From contig CAJNYU010004201.1 in assembly GCA_905331475.1 (NCBI GenBank), positions 174,564 to 238,563 of the forward strand: a stretch of DNA of 64,000 nucleotides, read 5' to 3'. A program made the position numbers and the translations under genes. The notes below the pieces were generated by a model, which saw only the letters and a program-made list of their open reading frames with translations, made no database searches and was not told the DNA's origin. Numbering within the stretch: position 1 is the stretch's first letter; every line of letters starts with the position of its first letter. Source of the stretch: Rotaria socialis. Its lineage: Eukaryota > Rotifera > Eurotatoria > Philodinida > Philodinidae. Below, piece after piece: positions 22,692 through 33,768 of the stretch.

Positions 22692-25600
22692 ATGTTATTT
22701 AATCGAACTAAGTATTTTCGATTTATATCAGAAATATTTCTTCAACAAAGACGATCGTATACTGAAATACGTCAATTAGAAGAATTGCAAAGGCTTTACG
22801 ATTTATTAAAACATGAGTCTCTATGTAAATTTTTATTTTTTTTATTTTTCCTTATTAAATTTAATTAATTATTTATTTTTTCTTTGAATTAGCCTCCACA
22901 CATGGTTATTCCAAAAAAATGGATCCTAATGGAATATTTTCTAATAATGAATTAGATTTACAAAAAATAAAAGTTTATGGTTTTGATTTTGGTTTGTTAT
23001 ATCTAATTGATTATCAGTATAAAAATTATTAATTTTTCTTTACATAGATTATACATTAGCACGTTATAAGCCAGCATTACACTCATTAATTTATGATAAT
23101 GCTAAAACATTTCTTGTCAAGAATTTACGAGTAAAGCGTCCTATTATTTCTTTAAATTAAAAAATAATAAACTTTTATTCTTGTTTTTGAAAGTATCCCG
23201 ATCAGTTAATGAATTTTTGTTTTCGACCTGGCATGGGTGCACGTGGTCTTCATTTAGATATCAAACGAGGATGGTTGATGAAAGTTGATAGTTATCATAA
23301 TATTCAATTGGGTACTGTTTATCGGTAGATATTTTACAAAACGAAAGTTCATGTAAGATAATTTGATTTTTCTATTTAGCGGTATGAATGCAATACCAGA
23401 TGACGAAGTAATAGCTGCACATCATGGTACAAAACTATCGGTCGATGTCGTTGGTTATCTAGGAAGAACAACGAATATGTTTCAATTTGTTGATATCTTT
23501 TCAATACCCGAAATTACACTTTTGCGAGATGTTACTCAAGTATATCGTAGAAGTTTTATGTTTATTTTAATAATAAATGTTATTTTAGTATTTTATTGAT
23601 AATAGTATTCCCTTTGGTTCGGAATATGTACATTATGATGTTTCGGTCTGTTTAATCATGAGCCAAAATTAATTAATTTAATCTGTTTTGATTTCATTAG
23701 GAGGCGGTTGCTGCATTTCATAAAAGTGGAATGATGCATCAAATAGTTGGAGAAGATGTCGGTGAGTTTTACTCAAAATGAATTTACCAATGAATATTAT
23801 ATTGGGACGCTTTTAGAAACGTATTTTGAAGAAAATGTTCGATTAAAACCATTTCTACAACATCTTCACGATGGAAATAAACAGATATTTTTAATAACAA
23901 ACAGTACTTATTGGTATGTGAATCGTGGTATGACCTATTTACTTGGAGACAATTGGCGAGATTTTTTTGATGTTATTATATGTCAAGCTAGAAAACCATC
24001 ATTTTTTGGTGTTGAAAAAAGGTTTACACTTAGTGCTTATTCTATTGCATATTGATGATTTATTGTTTGATTTTAGACCATTTCGAGAAATTGATGTAAA
24101 TAAAAATTCTAAATCATGGAATCTAGTAAATAAATTAGAACATGGAAAGGTTTATGTAGAAGTAGGTTGTTGATATTGAAAAATGAGCGCTTTTAGAATG
24201 TTCAATTTATTATAAGGGTAATCTTGCTAATCTCATTGAAATGACACATTGGAAAGGAAATGATGTTTTGTATATTGGTGATCATATTTACGGCGATTTA
24301 GCAGTAAGTTCATTTTTATATACAAGAATAATATTTAGTTATATATTAATAGGATTTATTTCTTAAATATGGATGGAGAACAAGCGCGATTCTAGAAGAA
24401 GTTGAAGTAAGTGATTTATTTCGAATAATCCAAAACTTTTGGATGATTTCTTTGTTTTTAATTAAAGGATGAAATAAACATAATGAACTCTGACTCATTT
24501 CAACAAACAATTCAATGGGTAAAAGCAATTTTGAACAAAAGCAAAAAATTAAATATTTTCTAACAATTATTTCTTTTTAGCTAAATGTTCTTCAATGGCT
24601 TATCAATCAGTTACAAGTAAGATTACTTCAAACAAAAAGATACATTTTTATACCGCCGTATATATAATCGTTCTTATAAACACGGGAAGTGTTCTCGTAA
24701 TCTGAGACGTCGGAAGAACAACTATCAATGCTGCTCACTTATGTTTATTTTATTACGTTGTGCACCTAAAACAACCAAATGTATCAGTGACACTTGGAAT
24801 AGCTTCACGATAGAAGCATGAGACTCTCCACCATAAATTGAGTCTAATAGTTCTGATCTGGAACAGTTGCACTCCATGAATCGCTACTATTTTTGATGAA
24901 ACGCGAAGTTTCTATTTTGAATACAAGGGCAAACTACTAAACTCTTATTGCAAGCAATAACTTGACTGTATTTATTTACACGTTTAATGCAAATAAGTTC
25001 GATGAGTATGTTTTTCATAAAGGTAAGAACTCGAAAATTGATGAATCATAACTACAGTACAATGTAAATGATCAAGGACAAGTTGGCGTGTGCGATCAAG
25101 CTTTATTATTACGCAAATGCACTGAAAATACGAATTCAATATAAATAAAGAAAATATTAGATTTCATCAGGGAAGGATTATTTTTGTTCGTGAATTAATA
25201 AAGCAGCACAAGTGGAGGATAATCAAGATTATCACAAAATAAAATATCATCTTTTCATAGATGATTGTGATTTACGTTACAAGAACACCCATAAACATTG
25301 CTTTATTGTTTTTTAAATTAAAGGTCATTGCTGGCTCTGAAGCTGATCTTCTAATGAAAAGTTGGGTGACTGAACGAGAAGAAGAAAAGTAGGATTTGCG
25401 ATGTTTACTTTTCTTTTAAAATTGTTTTTCTTCATTCAAGAGCAAAATCTCGTGATTTATTTAATCCATATTTTGGTTCTGTCTTTCGTACACATACAGT
25501 GCCAACCTATTTTCATCGACGTTTAGCTCGTTTTGCCGATGTTTATACATCAAATGTTTGCAATTTCCACCATTATCCGGTAAAAAAGAATTATTATTGA

Positions 25601-25782
25601 TTGTACAGTTTGTATTTTCATTTATATTTATTCTAATATAGCTGGACTACATATTTTTTCCGCGTCGTGTGGCATTAGCCCATGAGAATGTTTTACCAAC
25701 TCCAGATATCAATTTGCTATTAATGGAAACTGCCCGGCACGCAATGCGTTTCGAGACAGCCCCTGCTCAACAAGAAAACTGA
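22692..25782 (+). CDS. HAD-family 5'-nucleotidase domain protein (NT5DC2/NT5DC3-like)
   Basis: A many-exon gene whose first exons are 22692-22824, 22893-22991, 23048-23130 and 23194-23324, all joined in phase. Most introns are about 50-70 bp; one near 24617-25323 is about 700 bp. The start at 22692 opens a basic, possibly mitochondrial-type N-terminus (MLFNRTKYFRFISEIFLQQR). HAD motif I is VYGFDFDYTLARY, completed across an intron; motif II is FLITNS near 23895; the acidic motif IV is GDHIYGDLA near 24280. Blocks such as FRPGMGARGLHLDIKRG, LGTVYRGMNAIPDDEV, and the FPRRVAL segment near the end match the cytosolic purine 5'-nucleotidase/NT5DC family throughout. Catalytic aspartates are present, so phosphatase activity is plausible, but NT5DC substrates are poorly defined. 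The stop is the TGA at 25780-25782. Confidence 0.88.
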
Positions 25783-26119
25783 CAAAAAATAATGTACCAA
25801 AGTTTTATTTATCCCGATTGGCTTTCCGCTGTATTGTTATGTTGTATTTTTTCTTTTTATTTATATAGAATAGATATTTTGTTTTGATATATCTATATCA
25901 ATATGTATAGATATAGATATATCGAAATGAATAAAGTAATTTTTACAGATAAAATTTCTTCGTGTATAGAATTTTATTTTATCCTGGTAAAACGTGACAA
26001 AAGTTTTTGTAGAAATAAATAAAACTAATTTTAAATATTCTTTTGCAATTAATCACTGATGATACATGTGTTGTAGTATTGCTGAAAAATTTGAAACCCA
26101 TAAGTTTTTGATTTTTTTT
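25783..26119. other. 3' flank of the nucleotidase gene
   Basis: T-rich 3'-UTR-like sequence with AATAAA-type signals near 25930. Nothing else was seen. Confidence 0.4.
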
Positions 26120-26383
26120 CTAGCTTTCATGGACGACAGGTAAAGACAAACTAGGCACCACTTTTTTATTAGCTTGACGTATAAGAGCTTGAACGATAAC
26201 TACTGCAAACATCATAACTATGCCCTCGAACAAAGTTACATTGAAAAAAACAACAGAAACAATCAATGAATTCAATTCAATAAAAATATTTCTAATTCGA
26301 TTTCCATATTTATTATTAAACAATACATTCGCTTGAAATAGCAGTAGAATACACGATAGATTATCGAACATACAAGATAACAT
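26120..26383 (-). CDS. Possible small membrane protein, unsupported
   Basis: An 87-codon frame from an ATG at 26383 encodes two hydrophobic stretches (LSCILLLFQANVLF and SLIVSVVFFNVTL running into IVMMFAVVIVQAL) and a polar C-terminus. Its composition is better than random A+T-rich DNA, but there is no recognised family, promoter or splice context. It could be a real small membrane protein, one exon of a larger gene, or chance. Confidence 0.22.
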   Translation of the reverse strand: MLSCMFDNLSCILLLFQANVLFNNKYGNRIRNIFIELNSLIVSVVFFNVTLFEGIVMMFAVVIVQALIRQANKKVVPSLSLPVVHES

Positions 26384-28313
26384 TTTTGGTTATGGTTTCA
26401 GGCCGTTTTTTATTGATCTGATCGAAACACGATTAAAGAACTCGATATCTTAGCTTGGACCAACATCTACTAAAATCTATTGAATATAATGATGACATTT
26501 GGAATAGATAGCTAATGAATCATATTGTCTTCTTGTCACTAAAATTAAATAGAATTTCTATCAGAAAAAACGCAACTCGAATGATATATTTATGAAAATT
26601 CTATCTGATTATATTCAATTCAATAGATAATTACTCTATTCAATTTTTTATTAAATTATCATGATACGTATCTATAAGAATATTGTCATATAGTTTTCAA
26701 CGAAGACGATCAAGTCAATTGCGTAGCTACACTTTCATCAATTGATTCTGACCAAAAATGAAATGTTTCATCGTTCATCAACTTTCAAATATTTTGCTCA
26801 GAATAGAAACTATGGTAGAAGTGTAAGTCAACTCGATCCATTTTTCTAAAACTGAAAATTTCGAGCTTGATTTCAAGATATTCGACGCAATATTTTATTT
26901 TACACACGCTAGAAACGAGTTTATTCATAGAGATATAAAGTTCTACCATGAGAAGGAACAATAATTCATATGGTTGTACAGCTTAGAATATAAATGATTA
27001 TACGGTTCAAGCAAAATCCCTCGAGGCTTTTCAATATAATGAGAAAAAGAAAATGCCAATTATAGTTCATTCTTTCCCTCTTTTCTCGGCTTTTTTCCTT
27101 TGTTTCTTATATCCTTTTTTTTCTTTCTTTCATGAATTCATTAAAATCACATATAATTTTTCTTATCATTCAACATCGTAGTGATCGCAGCAAGAACCGT
27201 CCCTCTTTTCTGTTGTGGTCGTCATAATCGACATATTGAATAGAAATCTTAACAAGATGACGTTGACTTGATTTTTTTTTGTTTTCAATGTCAAGGCCGA
27301 AAAAAATGTATATAATCGACAAAGTTACTTGATCATACTTCCGTGTCGTTTGTTTTCGACTCGTTATTCATAGATATAACCTAATTGAAATTCTGGCGAC
27401 ATACTATGCATCCGTTTCCGCTTGATAATCAAACTGTTTTATTTGAAAAATTTCATTATATTCGCGTTCTTTCGCTTTTCGAATCAACTCTCAAGGTCTA
27501 AAACAAAAGCAAAATCGAAGCTCGATTTTGACATCATCAACTTAAAACAAGCAGAAACGAGATGACTGATGAAGATTATGGAGATGAAATGCTAACAGTA
27601 GAAACATTACACATGATGCAATCACTCGCGCCGCCCCATGATCAGAGAGCATATACCCTAGGGATAGATATGAGTCTAATAGTAATAACTCAGCAAGAAG
27701 CTTATAAAACTCCGGACGCAACTTTCGTCCTATAATTTCATAGTGGACCACGAAGAAGAAAGTTCAGTTGACCTCATGCGAAGCTAATCATCATTTTACT
27801 GATCTATTTGAATGTTCATTCATTTCATGTCAATTTTGAAAATTGTTAACAAATGGAACCATATCAGATTGACTTCTTTTTGTCTTGAAAGCTATCATTT
27901 TGATCATATCTTATAATGATTTGTGTGGTGATTAAGCTATTCCTTCGGGTTAATGAACAATGACGATAAGATTTGACAAGTATGTCTTTCTAATTTCACT
28001 TTTTTTCTCTTCTTCTTCTTCTTCGAGACTTTTAATAATATAGAGTATTAAGCTTACACGATTGCTAAGGCTATTTAGTATATGTTCACTCATGTAAGCC
28101 AGAAAATATATCGAACAAAAAACGTAATGATTTTAGTTTGTTTGTGGTTTTCCGTAGAAGACATCAACTATTTATATTAAATATCTATAAATCTGTCTAT
28201 ATGTCTCTTTATTCTATATGTTTCAATCTACTTTTGTTTATATCTTCATATATTTATATCGCCATTTTTTCGTCATCACTGCCATCCGGTTTCTTCTCCT
28301 TTTTTTCTCTTTG

Positions 28314-28361
<48 letters not shown>

Positions 28362-28605
28362 AAGAGAAACAAGAGAAAAAGAAAGAAAAAATTGTTCAGT
28401 TCCATCGATCTCACTCGTTCGCTTGCATGTCCATCATAATTGTCATGAAAATGCTCCCTCGAGAGTATATGGGTTACATACACGCAAATAATTATTAGAG
28501 CACTATTATATTTATTCTCACAATAACAAAAAATCAACGATCAACGAGAACCAACCAATTAAATAGATACATTATTCAAACACAATCATTAAGCATGCAC
28601 TACGG
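26384..28605. other. Intergenic region upstream of the Ig gene
   Basis: Mostly stop-rich. It includes a 57-codon plus-strand frame at 27562-27735 (MTDEDYGDEMLTVETLHMMQ...) with protein-like composition but no family, so I do not call it a gene. A strong CT microsatellite lies at the right end. Confidence 0.4.
28313..28358. repeat. (CT)n microsatellite
   Basis: Almost uninterrupted CT dinucleotide run, about 250 bp before the Ig gene start. Confidence 0.9.
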
Positions 28606-30508
28606 ATGGTTAACTTCGTTGCTTTGATCTTTTTTTTTATCTGTATTGTTGGTAAGTAATGATTAGATATTAAAAGCTTGATCAAAAAGAAAAAAGAAAA
28701 CGGTTCACGTATGTAACGAAAATGACGTCAATTGGCAATAGTGCACTGAGCACCATATGCAACTTGAGAATGATTCTTGATTGAACGGTCAATGAATAGC
28801 GTGTGTTTCATATAAAATCAATGCCATTGTATTGTTTGATTTGAAACGATTCTTGAATACAGCTTGGCCACAGATAGAAATGATAGAACAGATAAGCTAT
28901 GTTCACGCCAAACAATACAATCAGACAAACGGCGTCAAGCTTGGTACTCCTATCTTCCGTTTTCTTCTCTTCAATGTATTCATCATTGGAAGCTTTGCTT
29001 GCTCTCTTAGTCTTCGTTGCGACTTGAATTTCAATGGCATACTGCTCAAGTGATTCGTTAGGTTTTATTTAGGAGAAGAAAAAAAGAGAAGCAAATCGAC
29101 AGACAATTATGAGTGAGGCGGGGCAGTGGACATTATTTGAAGCATTTTGCGTGCTCAATTTCAAAGAAACTTTCTAATCAGAGTCTATGATCTTTCAGCA
29201 GAAAAAAAAACAAGAAGTTAGATCATCGTATCTTTCCTTATGTTCATTTAGAATAACTAAGACCGAAGAAAAAAGAAAGGCATGCAATGTCCGGCTTATA
29301 TTATTGTTCTTCTCTCGTTTATTTCTCATCTAGATGCTCATCATGCTTTAGCTATTGAGCAACAACCATTTGAATTATCGACTGCATCCGAACAAGAACA
29401 TACTATAACCAGTGTACTTATGCAATCAGTGATATTACCTTGTAAAGCTATCCTACTCATTATGGAACCTGATAGAGTAAAATATAAAATCTACTAAAAC
29501 AAAAATCAAGTTTTATTTTCAATTTTAATAGGTTATGTGGTATAAAATTACCAATTCTGGTCAATCATCTCTAAGTGTTGACAACTATTTAATTACAAAA
29601 GATTCTCGTATAAGTGTTGCCTATTACAGTTTTGATCATGGACTGTCACCTGCTAAATGGGATTTACATATAACAGATTTACGTTTATCAGACACAGCTC
29701 ATTATCAATGTCATGTTATCCAAAAAGATGGTCGTATTTCAGCTCGATCTAATGTTAAGCTTGTCGTTGAAGGTAAATGCAAGTATGGATCAAAGGAATA
29801 ATGATTAATTGAGATATACATATATATACACACATATGCACTGAATGTTTATATGAACAGAAGAAGAAGAAAAAAGGGGACCAGACATATCTTATAGACA
29901 GAAAAGATAACCACGGTTGATTAAAAGTTGGAGAGTAAACAGATATATTGCAAGAATAGAGTAATCAAAAATAAAACTAAAAACTAAACATTGAATATAA
30001 ATACAAAAACAAATGAGTGAAAAAATGACATTCTAAATATTTCTAGACGTTATTGTTAGAATTCAACCAAGCGATGTTCTTGTTTCTGTTGGTGATAAAA
30101 CAGAATTTTCTTGTAATTTTACTGGACAACATCGAATACTACGTGACAAAATAACATGGCTTAAAGGTAAAAATTTAAAACCAAAAAATTTCGTTTTAAA
30201 AATCATTTTCCTATTTAATAGACGGTAAACCAATTACAACTGACACCAGTCATGTAACAACATCAACGGAATTAGTCGATGCAACAGTAACTGTTTTACA
30301 TATCACTGCATCTCGTCCAAGTGATGGTGGTTCATATCGATGTTCCGATGGTCATAGTGCTCAAAGTAAAGAAGCGAGATTATATTTACGTGATGACAAT
30401 GCGCATACTTTTCTTCGTTCATTATCATCTGCAGCTTCCTCTTTTTCAAAATCTTTATCATCTCGAACAGTTTTTTGTTTATTCATATTTCTTTTTTTTT
30501 CTTTTTAA
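28606..30508 (+). CDS. GPI-anchored two-immunoglobulin-domain cell-surface protein
   Basis: Five exons join in phase: 28606-28651, 29334-29476, 29532-29772, 30047-30166 and 30222-30508, giving 278 residues. Exon 1 is an isolated signal-peptide exon (MVNFVALIFFFICIV). Ig domain 1 has its cysteines in VILPCKA and YQCHV, the core tryptophan in VMWYK and the DxAxYxC signature (LSDTAHYQCHV). Ig domain 2 has FSCNF, ITWLKDG and GGSYRCSDG. The C-terminus is a serine-rich spacer followed by a hydrophobic tail ending at the stop (VFCLFIFLFFSF), typical of a GPI-attachment signal. The layout resembles lachesin/IgLON-type adhesion molecules, which usually have three Ig domains; exact orthology is not clear. 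The first intron (28652-29333) is about 680 bp and contains a TGACGTCA at 28723. SNX3 begins 122 bp downstream. Confidence 0.82.
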
Positions 30509-30630
30509 TAATGTCACTTTTTACAGTACCCCCCACGAAGAAGAAAAAAAAGAGCGTAGAGCTGATATCTTATCTTATTCATTTACTCATCTGTTTGATA
30601 AACATCAACATTCAAAACAGCAGAGTCGAC

Positions 30631-31071
30631 ATGCTTAACGCTGTCCCATCGAAAGACCCAGCTCTTCAAATTGAAGTAACATCACCTGAAATTCGTGGCA
30701 TAGGTTCGAAACGATATGTTGATTATACAGTGAAAGTAAAAACAACATTGCCAGTATTCAGTCAACATGAATCTGTTATTCATCGACGTTATTCAGATTT
30801 TGAATGGTTACACAATGAATTAGAATCGGCAGATACAAAAATAGCTGTACCACATTTACCTGATAAGGCTTGGCAAAGACAATTACCATTTCGTAAAGAC
30901 AATGGTCTTTTTCAAGATGATTTCATTGAAGAACGACGACAAGGTTTAGAAGCGTTTATCAATAAAATAGCTGCTCATCCATTAGCTCAAAATGAACGTG
31001 CTCTGCATGTGTTTTTATTTGAACCGGAAATTGATTTAACAAAATATGTACGAGGCAAAATAAAAAAATAA
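30631..31071 (+). CDS. snx3: Sorting nexin SNX3/SNX12-like, PX domain
   Basis: A single-exon frame of 146 residues, nearly all PX domain. The start at 30631 (MLNAVPSKDPALQIEV) places the PX core in the family register, although the N-terminal leader is shorter than in vertebrate SNX3 (162 residues). The frame is open further upstream, but that part is lysine- and T-rich and looks like untranslated sequence. Phosphoinositide-contact motifs are kept: HRRYSDFEWL, the loop PHLPDKAWQRQLPF, and FIEERRQGLEAFI. The family binds PI3P on early endosomes and works with retromer in cargo retrieval. The gene sits 122 bp after the Ig gene stop and its own stop is about 80 bp from the convergent ZNG1 stop. 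AG acceptor sites lie at about 30526 and 30620. Confidence 0.9.
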   Translation: MLNAVPSKDPALQIEVTSPEIRGIGSKRYVDYTVKVKTTLPVFSQHESVIHRRYSDFEWLHNELESADTKIAVPHLPDKAWQRQLPFRKDNGLFQDDFIEERRQGLEAFINKIAAHPLAQNERALHVFLFEPEIDLTKYVRGKIKK

Positions 31072-31151
31072 ATGATATTAATTAAAAGACTTTCATTGCC
31101 TGACTTTTCTTTTTATATTTTTAAAAAGTTGTCATATTTTCTGTTCGTTTT

Positions 31152-32764
31152 TTATTTGATACATTTTCGAAATTGCTCTATTAAAATATCCTGATTAAGA
31201 TTCGATCCAATAACAACAAAACAATTCCGTAAATTATCATAATGATTTTCATTTGTGCATATGAATTCATACATTTGACCAACAGCTTGAAGAATTCTAT
31301 AAGTTGTTTCATTACGTAGACAAAGAACACCCTGAATAGAGCCATCAAAGAAAAAAAAATAATAAGTTCGAGAAAAGAATAAATTGATTGCTTTACTTTC
31401 ATTCGAACGATTTCTTGAGTTGTATTTTGTTCGTTCCATAAAATTTGTATAATAAGTTGATCAAGTTCATCAAAATCAAATTCACCATCTAATTCAATTG
31501 TAATGGAATTAAGTGTCTAGAAAATTTTGACAAAGAAATGAAATGAAACGATTTATATTTATTCACAATATACTTGATATCCATGTGGAACTGATATTGT
31601 TGATTGATTGTCAATTTTTTTCAAGAGATAATCAGTCGATGAATTGTTACTATATGCACGTCGATCGAGTATAAGATTTAGGTCAATACTAAAAACATAT
31701 GATTATATTTAATTTTTCAACAAGAACATACCATAAGATTTACCGTGCACGTGTAGTTTCATAGATTTGAGCCGTTACATTAATAGAACTAACAAAGAAG
31801 AGACTACTTTGATTGACTGATTGAAATAGTTTATTGTAACATACCGAACAATTGAAAGTATTTTGATTTTTTCTTCTTCCGAGATTAGATCGATTTTATT
31901 GACTAATATGACGTCAGCCATTGCTGCTTGTCTATTTATTAGAAATCTTTCATAGATATAACAGCAAATTTTCTTTGAAAATCAAATACCTTAACCATAA
32001 TGCTTTTGCTTGATGACGATCATCTTCATAATTCTATATGTATAATGGAAGAAAATTTGTATTCAAATTTTTTACTTTTAATCCATTGTGAGCATCGATT
32101 ACAGTTATTAAACCTATGAAAAGTAATCAACACGTTTTCAAAATTTGTTTTCTTCTCTCCTACCATCAAGAATTAAATCACTATGTAATTCCTCATCAAG
32201 CCAAAACATTTTCACAATTGGTAATGGATCAGCAACACCAGTTGTTTCCAATAGAATATAATCGAAATGATTTCGTCGTTTTTCAAGCAACTGCTCAATA
32301 GCTTGTACACCTACATCCCTTTTTCGAAGGGGATAAAGAAAGAAAAACATATTGAATTGTTTCGATTTGTTTTGTTTTAAATTTCAAATCAATACTTGAC
32401 AGAACAGCATAAACAACCGTTGCGTAGTTCAAGCCAATCTTGGTACTGTTCCCGCCCATTACCATTACTATCATCTTTCGTTGCTGTTAATAGCAAATGT
32501 TCCATAGCACTGCCTTGAGCAAATTCATTTAGAATAACAGCAATACGTTTTTGATGATTTTCAGTTAGAATATAGTTTAGTAATGTTGTTTTACCAGCAC
32601 CTAACAACAGATAATAGATATTAAAAGATCGTATCAGATATATTTAAATCTAAAAAAAGTATACCTAAATAACCAGTAAGAATAGTAACAGGTACTTTAA
32701 TAGATACTGTAGTTGTTTCATCAACTAATGCTGGTACAGAATCATCGTCAATATCGTTATCCAT
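31152..32764 (-). CDS. zng1: ZNG1 (CBWD/COBW family) GTP-dependent zinc metallochaperone
   Basis: A multi-exon gene on the minus strand from the ATG at 32764 to a TAA near 31152. The Walker A motif ([13 protein letters not shown]) is completed across an intron whose phase falls inside the first glycine codons. The conserved metal motif [11 protein letters not shown], the [10 protein letters not shown] switch, [14 protein letters not shown], the GTPase NKID motif and the C-terminal CobW domain ([31 protein letters not shown]) are all present in order. ZNG1 proteins hand zinc to client enzymes, notably methionine aminopeptidase 1. The N-terminal motif that docks METAP1 in vertebrates (CPELVP) appears here only as SVPALV, without the cysteine. 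The gene shares a 437-bp divergent promoter with the next plus-strand gene. Confidence 0.92.
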
Positions 32765-33201
32765 CTAAATCAATAAAATGTGTAATATTATTTTTTTGCA
32801 TATGTTTTCAATCAATTCTGTTTGTTTTTCTCCTTTTTTTTCAAAAGAAAAAACTGTTTTAATGTGAGGATTTTTTTGTTTTGTTTGTATAAGTGAACGT
32901 TACAACAGTAGAATTGAAAGAAAGTGAGATGTTGAAAAGAGCTTTCCTCTGTTTGCATGTGTTTATTTTATTCAATGTCTTTGCTCTCGAATTTATGATT
33001 TCAAACGATCTAACTTGACTATAGAGTATTGATCGGGTTTAAACGAAAAAGGTACATTTCTATTAGTATTTAGATGCTCCATTGAATATATCTTGTCGAA
33101 TAGACTAAAGCGGCCTCTAAATTTATCAGAGATGGCAGAGACTAGCGATTACTTTTTTTAAATATTTGTCTCTTTTAGAAATTTTACTTGAATAAGAAAT
33201 C
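32765..33201. promoter_or_regulatory. Bidirectional promoter region between ZNG1 and the CFAP97-like gene
   Basis: 437 bp separate two divergent start codons, so both promoters must lie here or overlap. No obvious TATA pair was found. The assignment rests on gene arrangement only. Confidence 0.45.
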
Positions 33202-33768
33202 ATGGCAGGTTATATAACTCTTAATCGTCTTTCACTCGTTCAATTACATTGTGAAGAACGTAAACAAAGAGCTCATTTAAAAAAAATAGCTGAAATGCAA
33301 CAACGAAGTGGTGTAGATAATGGCAAGCCGACATATTTTCCTCATCTTAACAATAATTTTAACAGTCAAAAAAAAGAAAAAAGTAAAGAAATTGAGAAAG
33401 AAAATAATAGCAAATCAAAAAAATTACTCGAGATTATGCAATCAAAAGCAACTTATTCACCATCAACACAAATTCATCATACGAGTCCAAAACGTCATCA
33501 TCCAACATTAACTTTATCACAAGACAATGCTGAATTTCTTGAAAGAGTTTCAAAAGTTAAAGGTATTTATGATACACGTGAATGGAAACGAGGATATGAA
33601 GAACATAAAGAGCATTTACGAATAGGTAAAAATAATAAATTATTTACACCACGTGAAATTGGTGTTAATCGACAACGAATCGCATCTATTACAACAGCGA
33701 ATAGCAGACGATCAACATTTTCATCCTCAACAATGAATCTTCATCGCTCATCGAACAATAATGCATAA
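33202..33768 (+). CDS. Hypothetical basic protein, possibly CFAP97/hemingway-related
   Basis: An intronless 188-residue frame. The N-terminal 40 residues are helical and charged (LVQLHCEERKQRAHLKKIAE). A central lysine-rich low-complexity part follows, then a conserved-looking block (LSQDNAEFLERVSKVKGIYD, then TREWKRGYEEH) and a serine/asparagine-rich tail. The block layout, with residues for 'enclosed helix, then K-x-x-YD' followed by a W, loosely recalls CFAP97 (hemingway) family proteins of cilia, but the match is weak and I would not transfer function on it. It has no signal peptide or membrane segment. A clean ATG context and good codon composition support it as a real gene. Confidence 0.6.
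   Translation: MAGYITLNRLSLVQLHCEERKQRAHLKKIAEMQQRSGVDNGKPTYFPHLNNNFNSQKKEKSKEIEKENNSKSKKLLEIMQSKATYSPSTQIHHTSPKRHHPTLTLSQDNAEFLERVSKVKGIYDTREWKRGYEEHKEHLRIGKNNKLFTPREIGVNRQRIASITTANSRRSTFSSSTMNLHRSSNNNA

Noticed and set aside
27562..27735. 57-codon frame MTDEDYGDEM...
   Set aside because: Protein-like composition but too short and without family, conservation or splice evidence to call a gene.
28138..28537. Overlapping frames on both strands around the CT microsatellite
   Set aside because: They are open because of the dinucleotide repeat (Ser-Leu or Arg-Glu runs) and have no other support.
30321..30638. Frame overlapping the last Ig exon and the SNX3 start
   Set aside because: It is an out-of-frame reading of the verified Ig exon 30222-30508 followed by 5' flank of SNX3.
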